A stretch of 34,230 nt of DNA from an uncultured Eubacteriales bacterium (GTDB lineage Bacteria > Bacillota > Clostridia > Christensenellales > UBA1242): assembly GCA_948787875.1 (NCBI GenBank), contig CAQFKO010000007.1:1-34230 (forward strand), read 5' to 3'. The notes beneath the pieces were generated by a model. The model did no database searches. It had not been told where the DNA came from and saw only the letters and a list, made by a program, of their open reading frames with translations. A program made the translations under genes and the position numbers. Shown piece by piece: positions 1 to 7,854 of the stretch; the first letter of the stretch is position 1, and every line of letters begins with the position of its first letter.

Positions 1-3
1 CGT

Positions 4-47
4 TTGACTTGCAATTGCTTCATGAATTATAATGTATTCACATTATA
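4..47 (+). promoter_or_regulatory. Promoter with overlapping palindromic operator for the ABC exporter operon
   Basis: A -35 box TTGACT (4-9) and a -10 box TATAAT (28-33) are separated by 18 bases. The -10 box forms the start of a perfect inverted repeat, TATAATGT (28-35), spacer ATTC, ACATTATA (40-47). A repressor bound there would cover the -10 and start site. MarR- and TetR-type repressors often control such exporters and bind similar palindromes; the regulator gene is not in the window, so this role is inferred. Confidence 0.55.
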
Positions 48-84
48 CAATTAAAATAAAAATTAAGCAACGGTTTAAATAAAA

Positions 85-1842
85 ATGAAAAATAAAGTTA
101 AATCAAAAAGAGAATTTTCGTGCATTACTTATTTGAAAAAGTATAGAGCCGCAACAATTGCCGCACCGCTTTTAAAGGGTGTAGAAACCGTTGCGGAACT
201 TTTTGTTCCCTATATTATGGCACTTATTATTGATGTTGGCATTGCAAACAAAGATATGAACTATATTATTTGGAATGGTGCATTAATGTTGGTTCTTAAT
301 ATTGTTGGCGTAATTTTTGCCGTTTCCAGCCACAAATGTTCTGCTTTTGTTCAAACGGGGCTTGGACGCGATATAAGAAATTCAATATTTGAGCATATCA
401 ACGAACTTTCTCATGCCGAACTAGACAAATTCAGCACAACCACATTATTAAACCGCTCTGTTAATGATGTAAGAAACATTCAAGCCGGTGTGGGCTCTGT
501 TTTAAGAATGATTACAAGAGGTCCCATTCTTCTTGTTGGTTCGCTGATAATGTCACTTTTTATTAATTTAAAACTTAGCATTGTATTTATTATAATTATT
601 CCAATAATTATTTTGATTTTAATCTTAATAATGAAAAAACTTAAACCTTTGCTTATTTTGATAAAAACAAAATTAGACAAAACCACAGATATAACTCGCG
701 AAAACTTAACAGGCGTAAGGGTTGTTCGTGCCTTTAACAAACAAAACTACGAAACCGAAAAATTCAAAAATTCAAACTATGATTTAATAAACACTCAATT
801 CAAGCACGGTGCGATTCAAGCTGCGCTGGCTCCGCTTATTTCGATTGTGGTTAACTTAGCCATCATTGCACTGTTTTATTTCGGAAGCATAGAAATAAAT
901 GTCGGCGGGCTTACACAAGGAAAACTAATTGCATTTATCGATTATTTCGGAACAATTTCAACTTGTATTGTTAGTATTTCAAGTTTAATTACAATTGTAA
1001 CAAGACTTAATGCTTCAAGCGATCGTATCAATGAATTGTTTTTGATTAAAAACTCTATAAAAGACCCTGCAAATCCATTTAAAATCGATTTTGAAAATAA
1101 TGAACTTGGCGAAGTTGAATTCAAAAATGTTAATTTTTCTTATTCAAACATGAAAAACGCAGTTGCCGGATTAAATTTAAAAGCCAACCCCGGTGAAATA
1201 ATTGGTGTTATCGGAGGCACGGGCAGCGGAAAAAGCTCTATCGTTAACCTTATTCCAAGATTTTATGATGTTTCTGACGGCGAGGTTTTGGTCGGTGGTG
1301 CAAATGTAAAAAAATATAATGTTGAAGATTTAAGAAACATTATCGGCCTTGTTCCTCAAAATCCGACTTTGTTTGAAGGAACAATAAGATCTAATATGTG
1401 TTGGAGAAAGCAAGAAGCCACCAACGAAGAAATTATTAAGGCTTTGAAAATTGCGCAGGCTTATGACTTTGTTCATGATTATCCAGACTTTTTGGAACAC
1501 CGCGTCAACAGAGGCGGAACAAACTTTTCGGGCGGACAACGACAAAGGCTTACCATTGCAAGAGCACTTGTTGGAAATCCTCACATTATTATTCTTGATG
1601 ACGCTTCAAGTGCGCTTGACTTTGCTACCGACGCAAAACTTAGAAAAGCAATCAGATCGTCGCTTTCTTCTTCAACCACCTTCATTGTAACTCAAAGAAC
1701 AAACTCAATTAAAGACGCGGACAAAATTGTGGTTATTGACAGCGGAAATATCGTTGATGTTGGTACGCACAAAGAACTTCTTGAACGATGCAAAGTTTAT
1801 CAAGAAATTCATTACTCTCAAAACAAGAAGGAGGCACGATAA
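85..1842 (+). CDS. ABC exporter half-transporter, subunit with degenerate catalytic residues
   Basis: A 585-residue membrane protein with an N-terminal six-helix exporter domain (about residues 20-320) and a C-terminal ATPase domain. The ATPase has Walker A GGTGSGKS (377-384), signature FSGGQ (481-485) and Walker B ending ILDD (503-506). The usual catalytic Glu after Walker B is Asp506, and the switch His is Gln537 (VTQRT). In heterodimeric exporters such as TM287/288 and BmrCD one subunit shows this degeneracy while the partner keeps the active residues, and the next gene does exactly that. The stop codon overlaps the next start by one base (TAATG), so the pair is translationally coupled. 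No clear ribosome site precedes the ATG at 85. The substrate, a drug, lipid or peptide, cannot be read from sequence. Confidence 0.9.
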   Translation: MKNKVKSKREFSCITYLKKYRAATIAAPLLKGVETVAELFVPYIMALIIDVGIANKDMNYIIWNGALMLVLNIVGVIFAVSSHKCSAFVQTGLGRDIRNSIFEHINELSHAELDKFSTTTLLNRSVNDVRNIQAGVGSVLRMITRGPILLVGSLIMSLFINLKLSIVFIIIIPIIILILILIMKKLKPLLILIKTKLDKTTDITRENLTGVRVVRAFNKQNYETEKFKNSNYDLINTQFKHGAIQAALAPLISIVVNLAIIALFYFGSIEINVGGLTQGKLIAFIDYFGTISTCIVSISSLITIVTRLNASSDRINELFLIKNSIKDPANPFKIDFENNELGEVEFKNVNFSYSNMKNAVAGLNLKANPGEIIGVIGGTGSGKSSIVNLIPRFYDVSDGEVLVGGANVKKYNVEDLRNIIGLVPQNPTLFEGTIRSNMCWRKQEATNEEIIKALKIAQAYDFVHDYPDFLEHRVNRGGTNFSGGQRQRLTIARALVGNPHIIILDDASSALDFATDAKLRKAIRSSLSSSTTFIVTQRTNSIKDADKIVVIDSGNIVDVGTHKELLERCKVYQEIHYSQNKKEAR

Positions 1843-3662
1843 TGAAAGATTATTCACGCCTCTCCTCAAATGATATGAGAGCAGACTACACAAAAAAATT
1901 CAAACAAAAATATTCGGGAAAAAAAGGCACTTTTGCAACCCTCAGAAAAGTATTTTTCTACGCAAGGCAATACAGATTTTATTTGTATTTGTCGCTATTT
2001 ATGGATGTTTTAAATACCTTGTGCAATGTGTTCTTGCCAATCTTTATCGGAAAGTGTATTAACTGCGCAGTTGGTGTTGGAAATGTTGATTTTAACAGCC
2101 TTTATATAAATATGCTCATTGTTTTGGGGCTGGCACTTGGCTCGGCAATAACAAACTTTATTAACAAAATCAGCCTTGCAAATTATAACTATAAAGGAAC
2201 TTTCACAATCCGCGACAAACTTTTTGAAAAACTTCAAAACCTGCCAATCGGCTATATTGACACAACCTCGCACGGTGACCTTATTTCAAGAATGATTAAC
2301 GACATTGACATAATGACTGACGGCTTTTTAGAAAGCTTTGCGGTTGCACTTTCGGGCTTAACAACAATTGTGGGAACTTTTGTTGCAATGCTGCTTCTTA
2401 ATTTAAAACTTGCCGCAATAATTATCATTCTTACTCCGCTAAGCATTATTATTTCACTCATTATTGTTAAAAAATCAAAAAAGCATGTAAAAAAAGAAGT
2501 CGACCTTCAAGGCGAAATTTCGGGCTACTTAGAGGAATATATCGGTGGAGAGCGAATTGTAAAGGCATTTAACCATGAAGAAAAAAGCATAGAAAACTTT
2601 AAAATTTTAAACGAACGCTATGCTACCACCGCAAAGAAATCCATTTTTTACAGCACTCTTACAAACCCATCAACAAGGTTTATAAATGGCTTGGTTTATG
2701 GCGCGGTAGGTTTGTTTGGCTGTATCTTGGCTTTAAACGGTGAAATCTTGGTCGGAACAATAACATCATATTTATCTTATGCTAACAGCTTTGGTGAGCC
2801 GTTTACCAACATAAGTGACCAAGTAACTGACATTCAACAAGCCTTTGCGGCAGCAGCCCGTGTGTTCACGGTGTTGGAAGAAAAAAATGAACCTAGTGAC
2901 GAAGCTCTTCCTGATTTGCTTGACTGCACCGGCGAAGTTGAACTTAAAAACGTTAACTTCTCTTATGTTCCAAAAACACAGCTTATTCAAAACCTTAACC
3001 TTTCGGTAAAAAGAGGTCAAAAGGTTGCAATTGTTGGACCAACGGGTTGCGGAAAGTCCACAATCATAAACCTTTTAATGCGCTTTTACGATGTTAACTC
3101 GGGCTATATTACCGTGAGCGACACTCCAATAAAAGAGGTTTCACGAAACAGTTTAAGAGCCAAATACGGCATGGTTTTGCAAGACACATGGCTGTTTAAC
3201 TCTACAATAAGAGCAAACATTGCATACGGAAATCCAAATGCTCCGATTGAAGACATTATCGCAGCGGCAAAGCTTGCAGGCATTCATGAATATATAGAAA
3301 AACTTCCAAAAAAATATGACACAGAAATCATAGAGGGCGGAAGCAACCTCTCGCAAGGCGAAAAACAGCTTATTTGTATTGCAAGGGTAATGCTTTTAAA
3401 ACCTCCGATGCTTATCTTAGACGAAGCAACAAGTAACATTGACACAAGAACCGAAAAAAGCGTTCAAGATGCGTTCGACACCATGATGAAAGGCAGAACA
3501 AGCTTTGTTGTTGCTCACCGTCTTTCAACAATCACTTCGGCAGACATTATTTTGGTTATGAACAAAGGTCAAATCATTGAACAAGGCACTCACAAAGAAC
3601 TTCTTCAAAAGAAAGGCTTTTATGCAAACCTTTATAACAGTCAATTTGAATCAAGCAATTAA
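1842..3662 (+). CDS. ABC exporter half-transporter, catalytically competent partner
   Basis: A 606-residue exporter subunit. The start at 1842 is chosen because AAGGAGG lies about 10 bases upstream; an in-frame ATG at 1788 inside the previous gene has no such support. A six-helix membrane domain (about 40-340) is followed by an ATPase with Walker A GPTGCGKST (399-407), signature LSQGE (503-507), Walker B ILDEA with Asp527 and Glu528, and switch His559 (VAHRLST). The signature is altered (LSQGE instead of LSGGQ) while the Walker and switch residues are intact. This is complementary to the upstream subunit, so the dimer should have one consensus ATP site (this Walker region with the partner FSGGQ) and one degenerate site. 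It is followed directly by a strong terminator. Confidence 0.92.
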   Translation: MKDYSRLSSNDMRADYTKKFKQKYSGKKGTFATLRKVFFYARQYRFYLYLSLFMDVLNTLCNVFLPIFIGKCINCAVGVGNVDFNSLYINMLIVLGLALGSAITNFINKISLANYNYKGTFTIRDKLFEKLQNLPIGYIDTTSHGDLISRMINDIDIMTDGFLESFAVALSGLTTIVGTFVAMLLLNLKLAAIIIILTPLSIIISLIIVKKSKKHVKKEVDLQGEISGYLEEYIGGERIVKAFNHEEKSIENFKILNERYATTAKKSIFYSTLTNPSTRFINGLVYGAVGLFGCILALNGEILVGTITSYLSYANSFGEPFTNISDQVTDIQQAFAAAARVFTVLEEKNEPSDEALPDLLDCTGEVELKNVNFSYVPKTQLIQNLNLSVKRGQKVAIVGPTGCGKSTIINLLMRFYDVNSGYITVSDTPIKEVSRNSLRAKYGMVLQDTWLFNSTIRANIAYGNPNAPIEDIIAAAKLAGIHEYIEKLPKKYDTEIIEGGSNLSQGEKQLICIARVMLLKPPMLILDEATSNIDTRTEKSVQDAFDTMMKGRTSFVVAHRLSTITSADIILVMNKGQIIEQGTHKELLQKKGFYANLYNSQFESSN

Positions 3663-3692
3663 AAAGGATATTAGTTTTAATATCCTTTTTTC
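3661..3692. terminator. Bidirectional intrinsic terminator
   Basis: A perfect 13-base stem (AAAAAGGATATTA, loop GTTT, TAATATCCTTTTT) begins at the stop codon of the ABC operon. A and T tracts flank both sides, so it can also terminate the VanW gene that arrives from the opposite strand and ends at 3720. Confidence 0.9.
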
Positions 3693-3719
3693 TTTTTAAA
3701 TATATTTAATTTTATTTTT

Positions 3720-4988
3720 TTAATAGTCTCTTTTTACAATAATTCCTTTTGTTGGGTTGTATCTGTTAGACCTTACTAACTTGGTTTCCACAAGTTCGCC
3801 ATTACTATTATAATAATTTAAATAGCCGTTTGAACAAAAACCGTCTTTTGCATAGCTTATTCTTTTTTCTTCACCTCTTTCAAGGTCAGGAGAGTAAGTT
3901 ATATAGTCTGTTAAAATTTGGTCGGGTTCTGCGGGAATAATCTTGGTTTTTTCGGAATGCCTTGTAATTTTATATTTGTTTTTTATTCCGAATATTTTTA
4001 CTTTGCAAATATCATTTTTATATGAAGTTGTAAACAAAATTCTTCCGCCCGAATTATTTCTGACAATAAGGTCACTAGACCCCACATTAACCATTGCATC
4101 AAAGCTTGGCTCAACATAAGAAACGGGAAGAGAGTGATTGTGCACCTCAACAATTTCAAGCCCTGCCAGCAAGCAAGCGTTATAAAGCGTTGTGCTTACT
4201 TGGCACACCCCACCGCCATAGCCCTCTTTGAATGTTCCGCCAGAAATTATTTTTGCGGGCATATAGCCCGTTTCAGCACACCTAACACCCGTCGCTGAAT
4301 TGAAGCTAAGCATTTCTCCCTCTTCAAGCATAAGCCCGTCAAACGAAGAAAGCGCCACTCTTATATTGTTTTTTCTTGCCTCGTTGCTGGAAGAAAAGTT
4401 TGTTGAAAAACAGCCTTTTTCTTTCATGTTTTCTTTTAAGTCGCTGCTTTCAAAATAAGTTTCTGTTTTAAGGTCAAAAATTATTTTGTTTTCACACTTA
4501 TTTGCTTCGCTTATAAATAATTTTGTAAATATTTCTTTGTTTAAAAAAAGACCCTCTCTTCCTTCGTCAAAATTGATTGTGCAAGTGTTTTTGTTAACAA
4601 TAACTTCGGGCGGAATTGCGTTTATATAAATCGCAGAAGTAAGTTTGTCTAAAATAAAATCAAGTTCGGGATAACAATACAACAGTGCATCATAATCAGT
4701 TTCAAGAAATATTTTTATTTTGTTAAAGGTTTCTATTCTTTTTTGTGGCGAAGTTATGCAACTTTTTTGCCCTTCTGTAAGTTCAAGTTTTGGCAAAATT
4801 TCACTCGATAAATATTTGAATTTTTTTCCATTATAACTAAACTCAAATTCATAGTTTTGCAAATTATTTGAATTTGAGGCAGCAGAAACAAATTTCAAAT
4901 TATTTTTGTTGTCAAAAAAAGCCAAGCACAATGTGCCAAGCATCAAAAAAAACAAGAGCACAAAAAATGTTTTTCTTCCATTTTTCAT
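3720..4988 (-). CDS. Exported VanW-family protein with C-terminal G5-like domain
   Basis: A 422-residue protein with a basic N-terminus and a hydrophobic segment (about 8-24) that acts as signal peptide or membrane anchor. The middle region (about 40-200) resembles the peptidoglycan-binding-type domain that often precedes VanW. The VanW domain (about 207-337) shows the family hallmarks NNIRVALSSFDGLML, GEMLSFN, GYMPAKIISGG and GGGVCQVSTTLYN. The end (about 345-415, ending in YNPTKGIIVKR) looks like a G5 domain, which is linked to cell-wall glycan binding. VanW proteins occur widely in Clostridia without vancomycin resistance, and their biochemical role is not established. The ATG at 4988 has only a weak, closely spaced AAGAG upstream. 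It is probably monocistronic. Confidence 0.85.
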   Translation of the reverse strand: MKNGRKTFFVLLFFLMLGTLCLAFFDNKNNLKFVSAASNSNNLQNYEFEFSYNGKKFKYLSSEILPKLELTEGQKSCITSPQKRIETFNKIKIFLETDYDALLYCYPELDFILDKLTSAIYINAIPPEVIVNKNTCTINFDEGREGLFLNKEIFTKLFISEANKCENKIIFDLKTETYFESSDLKENMKEKGCFSTNFSSSNEARKNNIRVALSSFDGLMLEEGEMLSFNSATGVRCAETGYMPAKIISGGTFKEGYGGGVCQVSTTLYNACLLAGLEIVEVHNHSLPVSYVEPSFDAMVNVGSSDLIVRNNSGGRILFTTSYKNDICKVKIFGIKNKYKITRHSEKTKIIPAEPDQILTDYITYSPDLERGEEKRISYAKDGFCSNGYLNYYNSNGELVETKLVRSNRYNPTKGIIVKRDY

Positions 4989-5116
4989 ACTCTTATTATG
5001 CGAATTTTTTTAATTTTTATTAATTTTTTCAACAATAATTGATATATTTTGTTTTTTTCTGCAATATTTTGTTACCAAAATAGTTGTTACAAAAAGACTA
5101 ATTAGCGAAATATAAA

Positions 5117-6511
5117 TCATTGATCAATATAATAATCTCGTTTTGAATTTATCAGTTTGTTTGCCAAAATCAACAAATTTTCTTTGCGATTGTTTATCGG
5201 ACTGAGTGCGGCTTTGAACAATAATTCGTCTAGCAAATCGTCTATATTTTCAACATTAATTTGCGGAAAGTTTCTTATTATATCGTCGCCATTTATGGCT
5301 AGTTCCGCAAGTGTAAATGGTGCATTTTCCGCTTGCATCTGGTTAAAAGTGTTTCTAAGCACTTCTGCACTTCTTACTCTTCTCATGTTTTGCTTGTTTT
5401 CGTTTCTAATAACGGTTTTTATTTCTATAATGTTTTCAATAACATTTTTGTTTTCAAAAATAAATTTTTTAACGGTTTTTTTAGAAGCAAGGCAAAGAGA
5501 GTTAAAGTCATAACCTTTTATGGTTTTTATTACTCTCGAAACAATATCTTTTGAATATCCAAGCCCGTCAATACCAAGATTTTTTTCCACAATCATGCCA
5601 ATAAACTCATGAGAACCAAAAAAGTTGTTTTTTGTTTCCATGGTTTTGAGTTTTGCTGAATCATGAAGTAAAACAGCAAGCCTTATTGAAGGCGAAGCGT
5701 TTTTTAGACAGTTAAGGGTATGGTCATAAATTCTTTCGCCCTTGTGGTCCGTCATTTTGGAGGTTTCCATTTCATACATTGCCGGCAAAATATATTTCCA
5801 GCACTTTATCTCTCCCAGCAAAACCATAGCTCTGAAATGCGCGTCTTTTGTGTACAATAGTTCAGGATAAACGCTGTCGGCAGTAAGCAGTCTTTCAAAC
5901 TCTTTTCTGAGCCTGAACTTAGAAATAAATTGAATTTTATAAGAATTTTTTCGAGCATACCACAACTCTTCGTCGGGTATTCTAAGCCCCATTGAAGATG
6001 CAAATCTAATAAGTCTTAAAATTCTTTCGGGATCGTCATTAAAAACAACTTTTGGCGCTCTTACCGTTGTGATTATTTGTTCTTTCAAATCAGAAATTCC
6101 GCCTACGGGGTCAATATATTCTCCCGCCAAAATATCATAATAAATTGCGTTTATTTTAAAGTCACGCCTTTTTGCGTCTTCTTCAAGGCTTTTAATAAAC
6201 TCTACTTTATCGGGAATATGACCTTCATCTTCATAAACCTCACGCCTAAATGTTGCATATTCATATCTTCTCTTTCCAAAAATTTCCATAACGCCAAGCT
6301 TTTCGTTAAGGTTTTTTACCTCAAAAAGAGAGCCATTTAATATTTCTTTTAACTGCTTGGGTGTAACATCAGAGCAGAGGTCAATGTCATCACGAACAAG
6401 ACTTTGAATTTTTAAATAAGCATCGCGAACATATCCGCCCACAATATAAAGCTTGTGGCCATTTTCTTTAAACTTCAAAGCAAGTTCTTTCAGTTCAGAT
6501 GGAATTCTCAT
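5117..6511 (-). CDS. cca: CCA tRNA nucleotidyltransferase
   Basis: A 464-residue enzyme that adds or repairs the 3' CCA end of tRNAs from CTP and ATP. The class II nucleotidyltransferase head has GGYVRD (25-30), the metal-binding DxD in DDIDLCSD (Asp42, Asp44), and RRDFKINAIYYD (about 115-126), the region that recognises the nucleotide. The neck motif DPERILRLIRFA follows. An HD-type domain comes next (DHTLNCLKN and LLHDSAKL, near residues 262-286), as in HD-containing bacterial CCA enzymes and poly(A) polymerase relatives. The start is supported by TTGGAGTG seven to ten bases upstream. It is divergent from the lipoprotein gene across 139 bases. Some paralogues are poly(A) polymerases, but a CCA enzyme is the likelier assignment in this type of organism. 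Confidence 0.88.
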   Translation of the reverse strand: MRIPSELKELALKFKENGHKLYIVGGYVRDAYLKIQSLVRDDIDLCSDVTPKQLKEILNGSLFEVKNLNEKLGVMEIFGKRRYEYATFRREVYEDEGHIPDKVEFIKSLEEDAKRRDFKINAIYYDILAGEYIDPVGGISDLKEQIITTVRAPKVVFNDDPERILRLIRFASSMGLRIPDEELWYARKNSYKIQFISKFRLRKEFERLLTADSVYPELLYTKDAHFRAMVLLGEIKCWKYILPAMYEMETSKMTDHKGERIYDHTLNCLKNASPSIRLAVLLHDSAKLKTMETKNNFFGSHEFIGMIVEKNLGIDGLGYSKDIVSRVIKTIKGYDFNSLCLASKKTVKKFIFENKNVIENIIEIKTVIRNENKQNMRRVRSAEVLRNTFNQMQAENAPFTLAELAINGDDIIRNFPQINVENIDDLLDELLFKAALSPINNRKENLLILANKLINSKRDYYIDQ

Positions 6512-6650
6512 AATATCACTCCAATTAATAATAATATAATATTAACATATAATACATTTTTTCTCAATTAAATTTTTGCCTCGCTTTGAATTTTTTTGCA
6601 AAATAAAAGTATTTTTGCATATTTATTTATAATTTTCAAAAACTAAGAGT

Positions 6651-7409
6651 ATGAAAAAATTATTAATATTGTTTTTATCTGTAATAATGATGTTTTATAT
6701 CAGCGGTTGTTCAAATAAAAGTGAGCAATTAACCGCCGATAACCTAAACCATGTTTGTTTTGAAGAAATACAAAATATTGAAGAAATAGAAAACCTTAAC
6801 GACGAAACCATAAAAGCTCTTTCGGTAATTGTTAGAACAAACATAAAAAATGGCTATAAATCTGAAAATAAAACAAGAGAAGTTCCATTAAGCGAACCTC
6901 AAACAAAAAGAATAAAAGGTCTGATTAATTATACTTCAAATCAAGTTCTTGCAGATACAAACATTGCCGATAATTTTGATAATAACCAAAACAGTGAAAT
7001 ACAATCAAAAATAACATATTTTGTTTGCAACAATCAAAACACACTTTGGTCAAAAGAAATAAAAAAACATGAACTTCTTTCGTTTTTAAACAAACAGGGT
7101 ATCAGCCTTGCCAGCTTGTCTTCTTTGTCTTTTTCAAGTAACGACGACGGAAGAGTAACTGAACTTACCATTGGAGGAAAAGTTTTGCCATTCTCTGTTT
7201 TTGCAGAAGAGTTTAAACTTGAATCCGACAAAATAACAAATGTTACCTCATCTTTGTCTTCTTTTGTTATTGAAGGTATAGGAAAAGGTTTTGCAAAAGA
7301 TATAAATGTTTGCGAAATCGATAACAAAAACGCCGAACTAGGAAGTTATTTTGATTTAATAAACAAATTGTTCCCGAAAAAAACAATAATTTTGGACGAA
7401 AATTTTTAG
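6651..7409 (+). CDS. Predicted lipoprotein of unknown function
   Basis: A 252-residue protein starting with a lipoprotein signal peptide: basic MKK, a hydrophobic core, and lipobox ISGC with Cys20. The mature part is rich in Asn, Lys, Ser and Glu and shows no motif I recognise. A -10 box TATAAT (6628-6633) lies just upstream without a good -35. The ribosome site is a weak AAGAG three bases from the ATG, the same short leader seen before the VanW gene. It is expected to be anchored on the outer face of the cytoplasmic membrane. I do not assign a function. Confidence 0.75.
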   Translation: MKKLLILFLSVIMMFYISGCSNKSEQLTADNLNHVCFEEIQNIEEIENLNDETIKALSVIVRTNIKNGYKSENKTREVPLSEPQTKRIKGLINYTSNQVLADTNIADNFDNNQNSEIQSKITYFVCNNQNTLWSKEIKKHELLSFLNKQGISLASLSSLSFSSNDDGRVTELTIGGKVLPFSVFAEEFKLESDKITNVTSSLSSFVIEGIGKGFAKDINVCEIDNKNAELGSYFDLINKLFPKKTIILDENF

Positions 7410-7682
7410 TTAATTTTCACAAAAAAATTATATTAAATTAAAATAAAATATAATTATACAAAAATCATTGTTAAAAACTTTTAATAACTTTTGGCAATTT
7501 GTTAACTTTTTTAATAGTTTATTAACAGCATCAAACCTTAATTTTTGGGCATTTACAACAGTTTTTAACATTACTGACAACATATATTATTACTATTATT
7601 ATTTAAAAATATATTTATTTTGAAAGAGAAAGAAACAAAGAGAAAAAAATCAATTAAACATAAATAAAAAATAAAATTTATT

Positions 7683-7713
7683 GACAGGGGTATAACCATA
7701 CTCTGTCTTTTTT
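7683..7713 (+). terminator. Terminator or attenuator hairpin upstream of leuS
   Basis: GACAGGGGTAT, loop AACC and ATACTCTGTC form an imperfect stem (five base pairs, a G-U pair, then pairs around one bulged base). It is followed directly by a run of six or seven T. It lies 270 bases past the lipoprotein gene, so it either ends that transcript or acts in a leader RNA. Confidence 0.5.
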
Positions 7714-7776
7714 GTGCTACAATAAAATTATCCACCGCCAAAGTTTATTAAAATAAATATGAAAAGCTTTTTTTAA

Positions 7777-7805
7777 TTGAAAAAACCAAAATTTTGTGCT
7801 ATATT
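7777..7805 (+). promoter_or_regulatory. Promoter of leuS
   Basis: TTGAAA (7777-7782), a 17-base spacer ending in TGC, and TATATT (7800-7805). The extended -10 motif repeats that at 7715-7723. The expected transcript start is about 45 bases before the ATG. Confidence 0.65.
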
Positions 7806-7854
7806 AAGCTGGTAAAATTAAGCAAAATTTACCAAAAATTTTCAGAGGTGCTTT

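Larger units (their letters stand above)
7410..7854. other. Gene-free stretch between the lipoprotein gene and leuS
   Basis: These 445 very AT-rich bases contain no credible ORF. They hold a terminator-like hairpin (7683-7713), an extended -10 element TGCTACAAT (7715-7723) and a full promoter (7777-7805) for leuS. I looked for a T-box leader, common before aminoacyl-tRNA synthetase genes in Bacillota, and saw neither the AGGGTGGNACCGCG core nor a specifier-like arrangement. The first 230 bases contain several TTAAC/GTTAA elements that I cannot interpret. Confidence 0.6.

Noticed and set aside
5065..5082. TATTTTG-TTAC-CAAAATA inverted repeat downstream of cca
   Set aside because: Neither strand has a T run after the stem, so it is not a convincing terminator, and it lies in no promoter.
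7728..7736. TTATCCACC, close to a DnaA box, upstream of leuS
   Set aside because: It is a single imperfect copy with no cluster, no dnaA/dnaN genes and no unwinding region, so it is not an origin.
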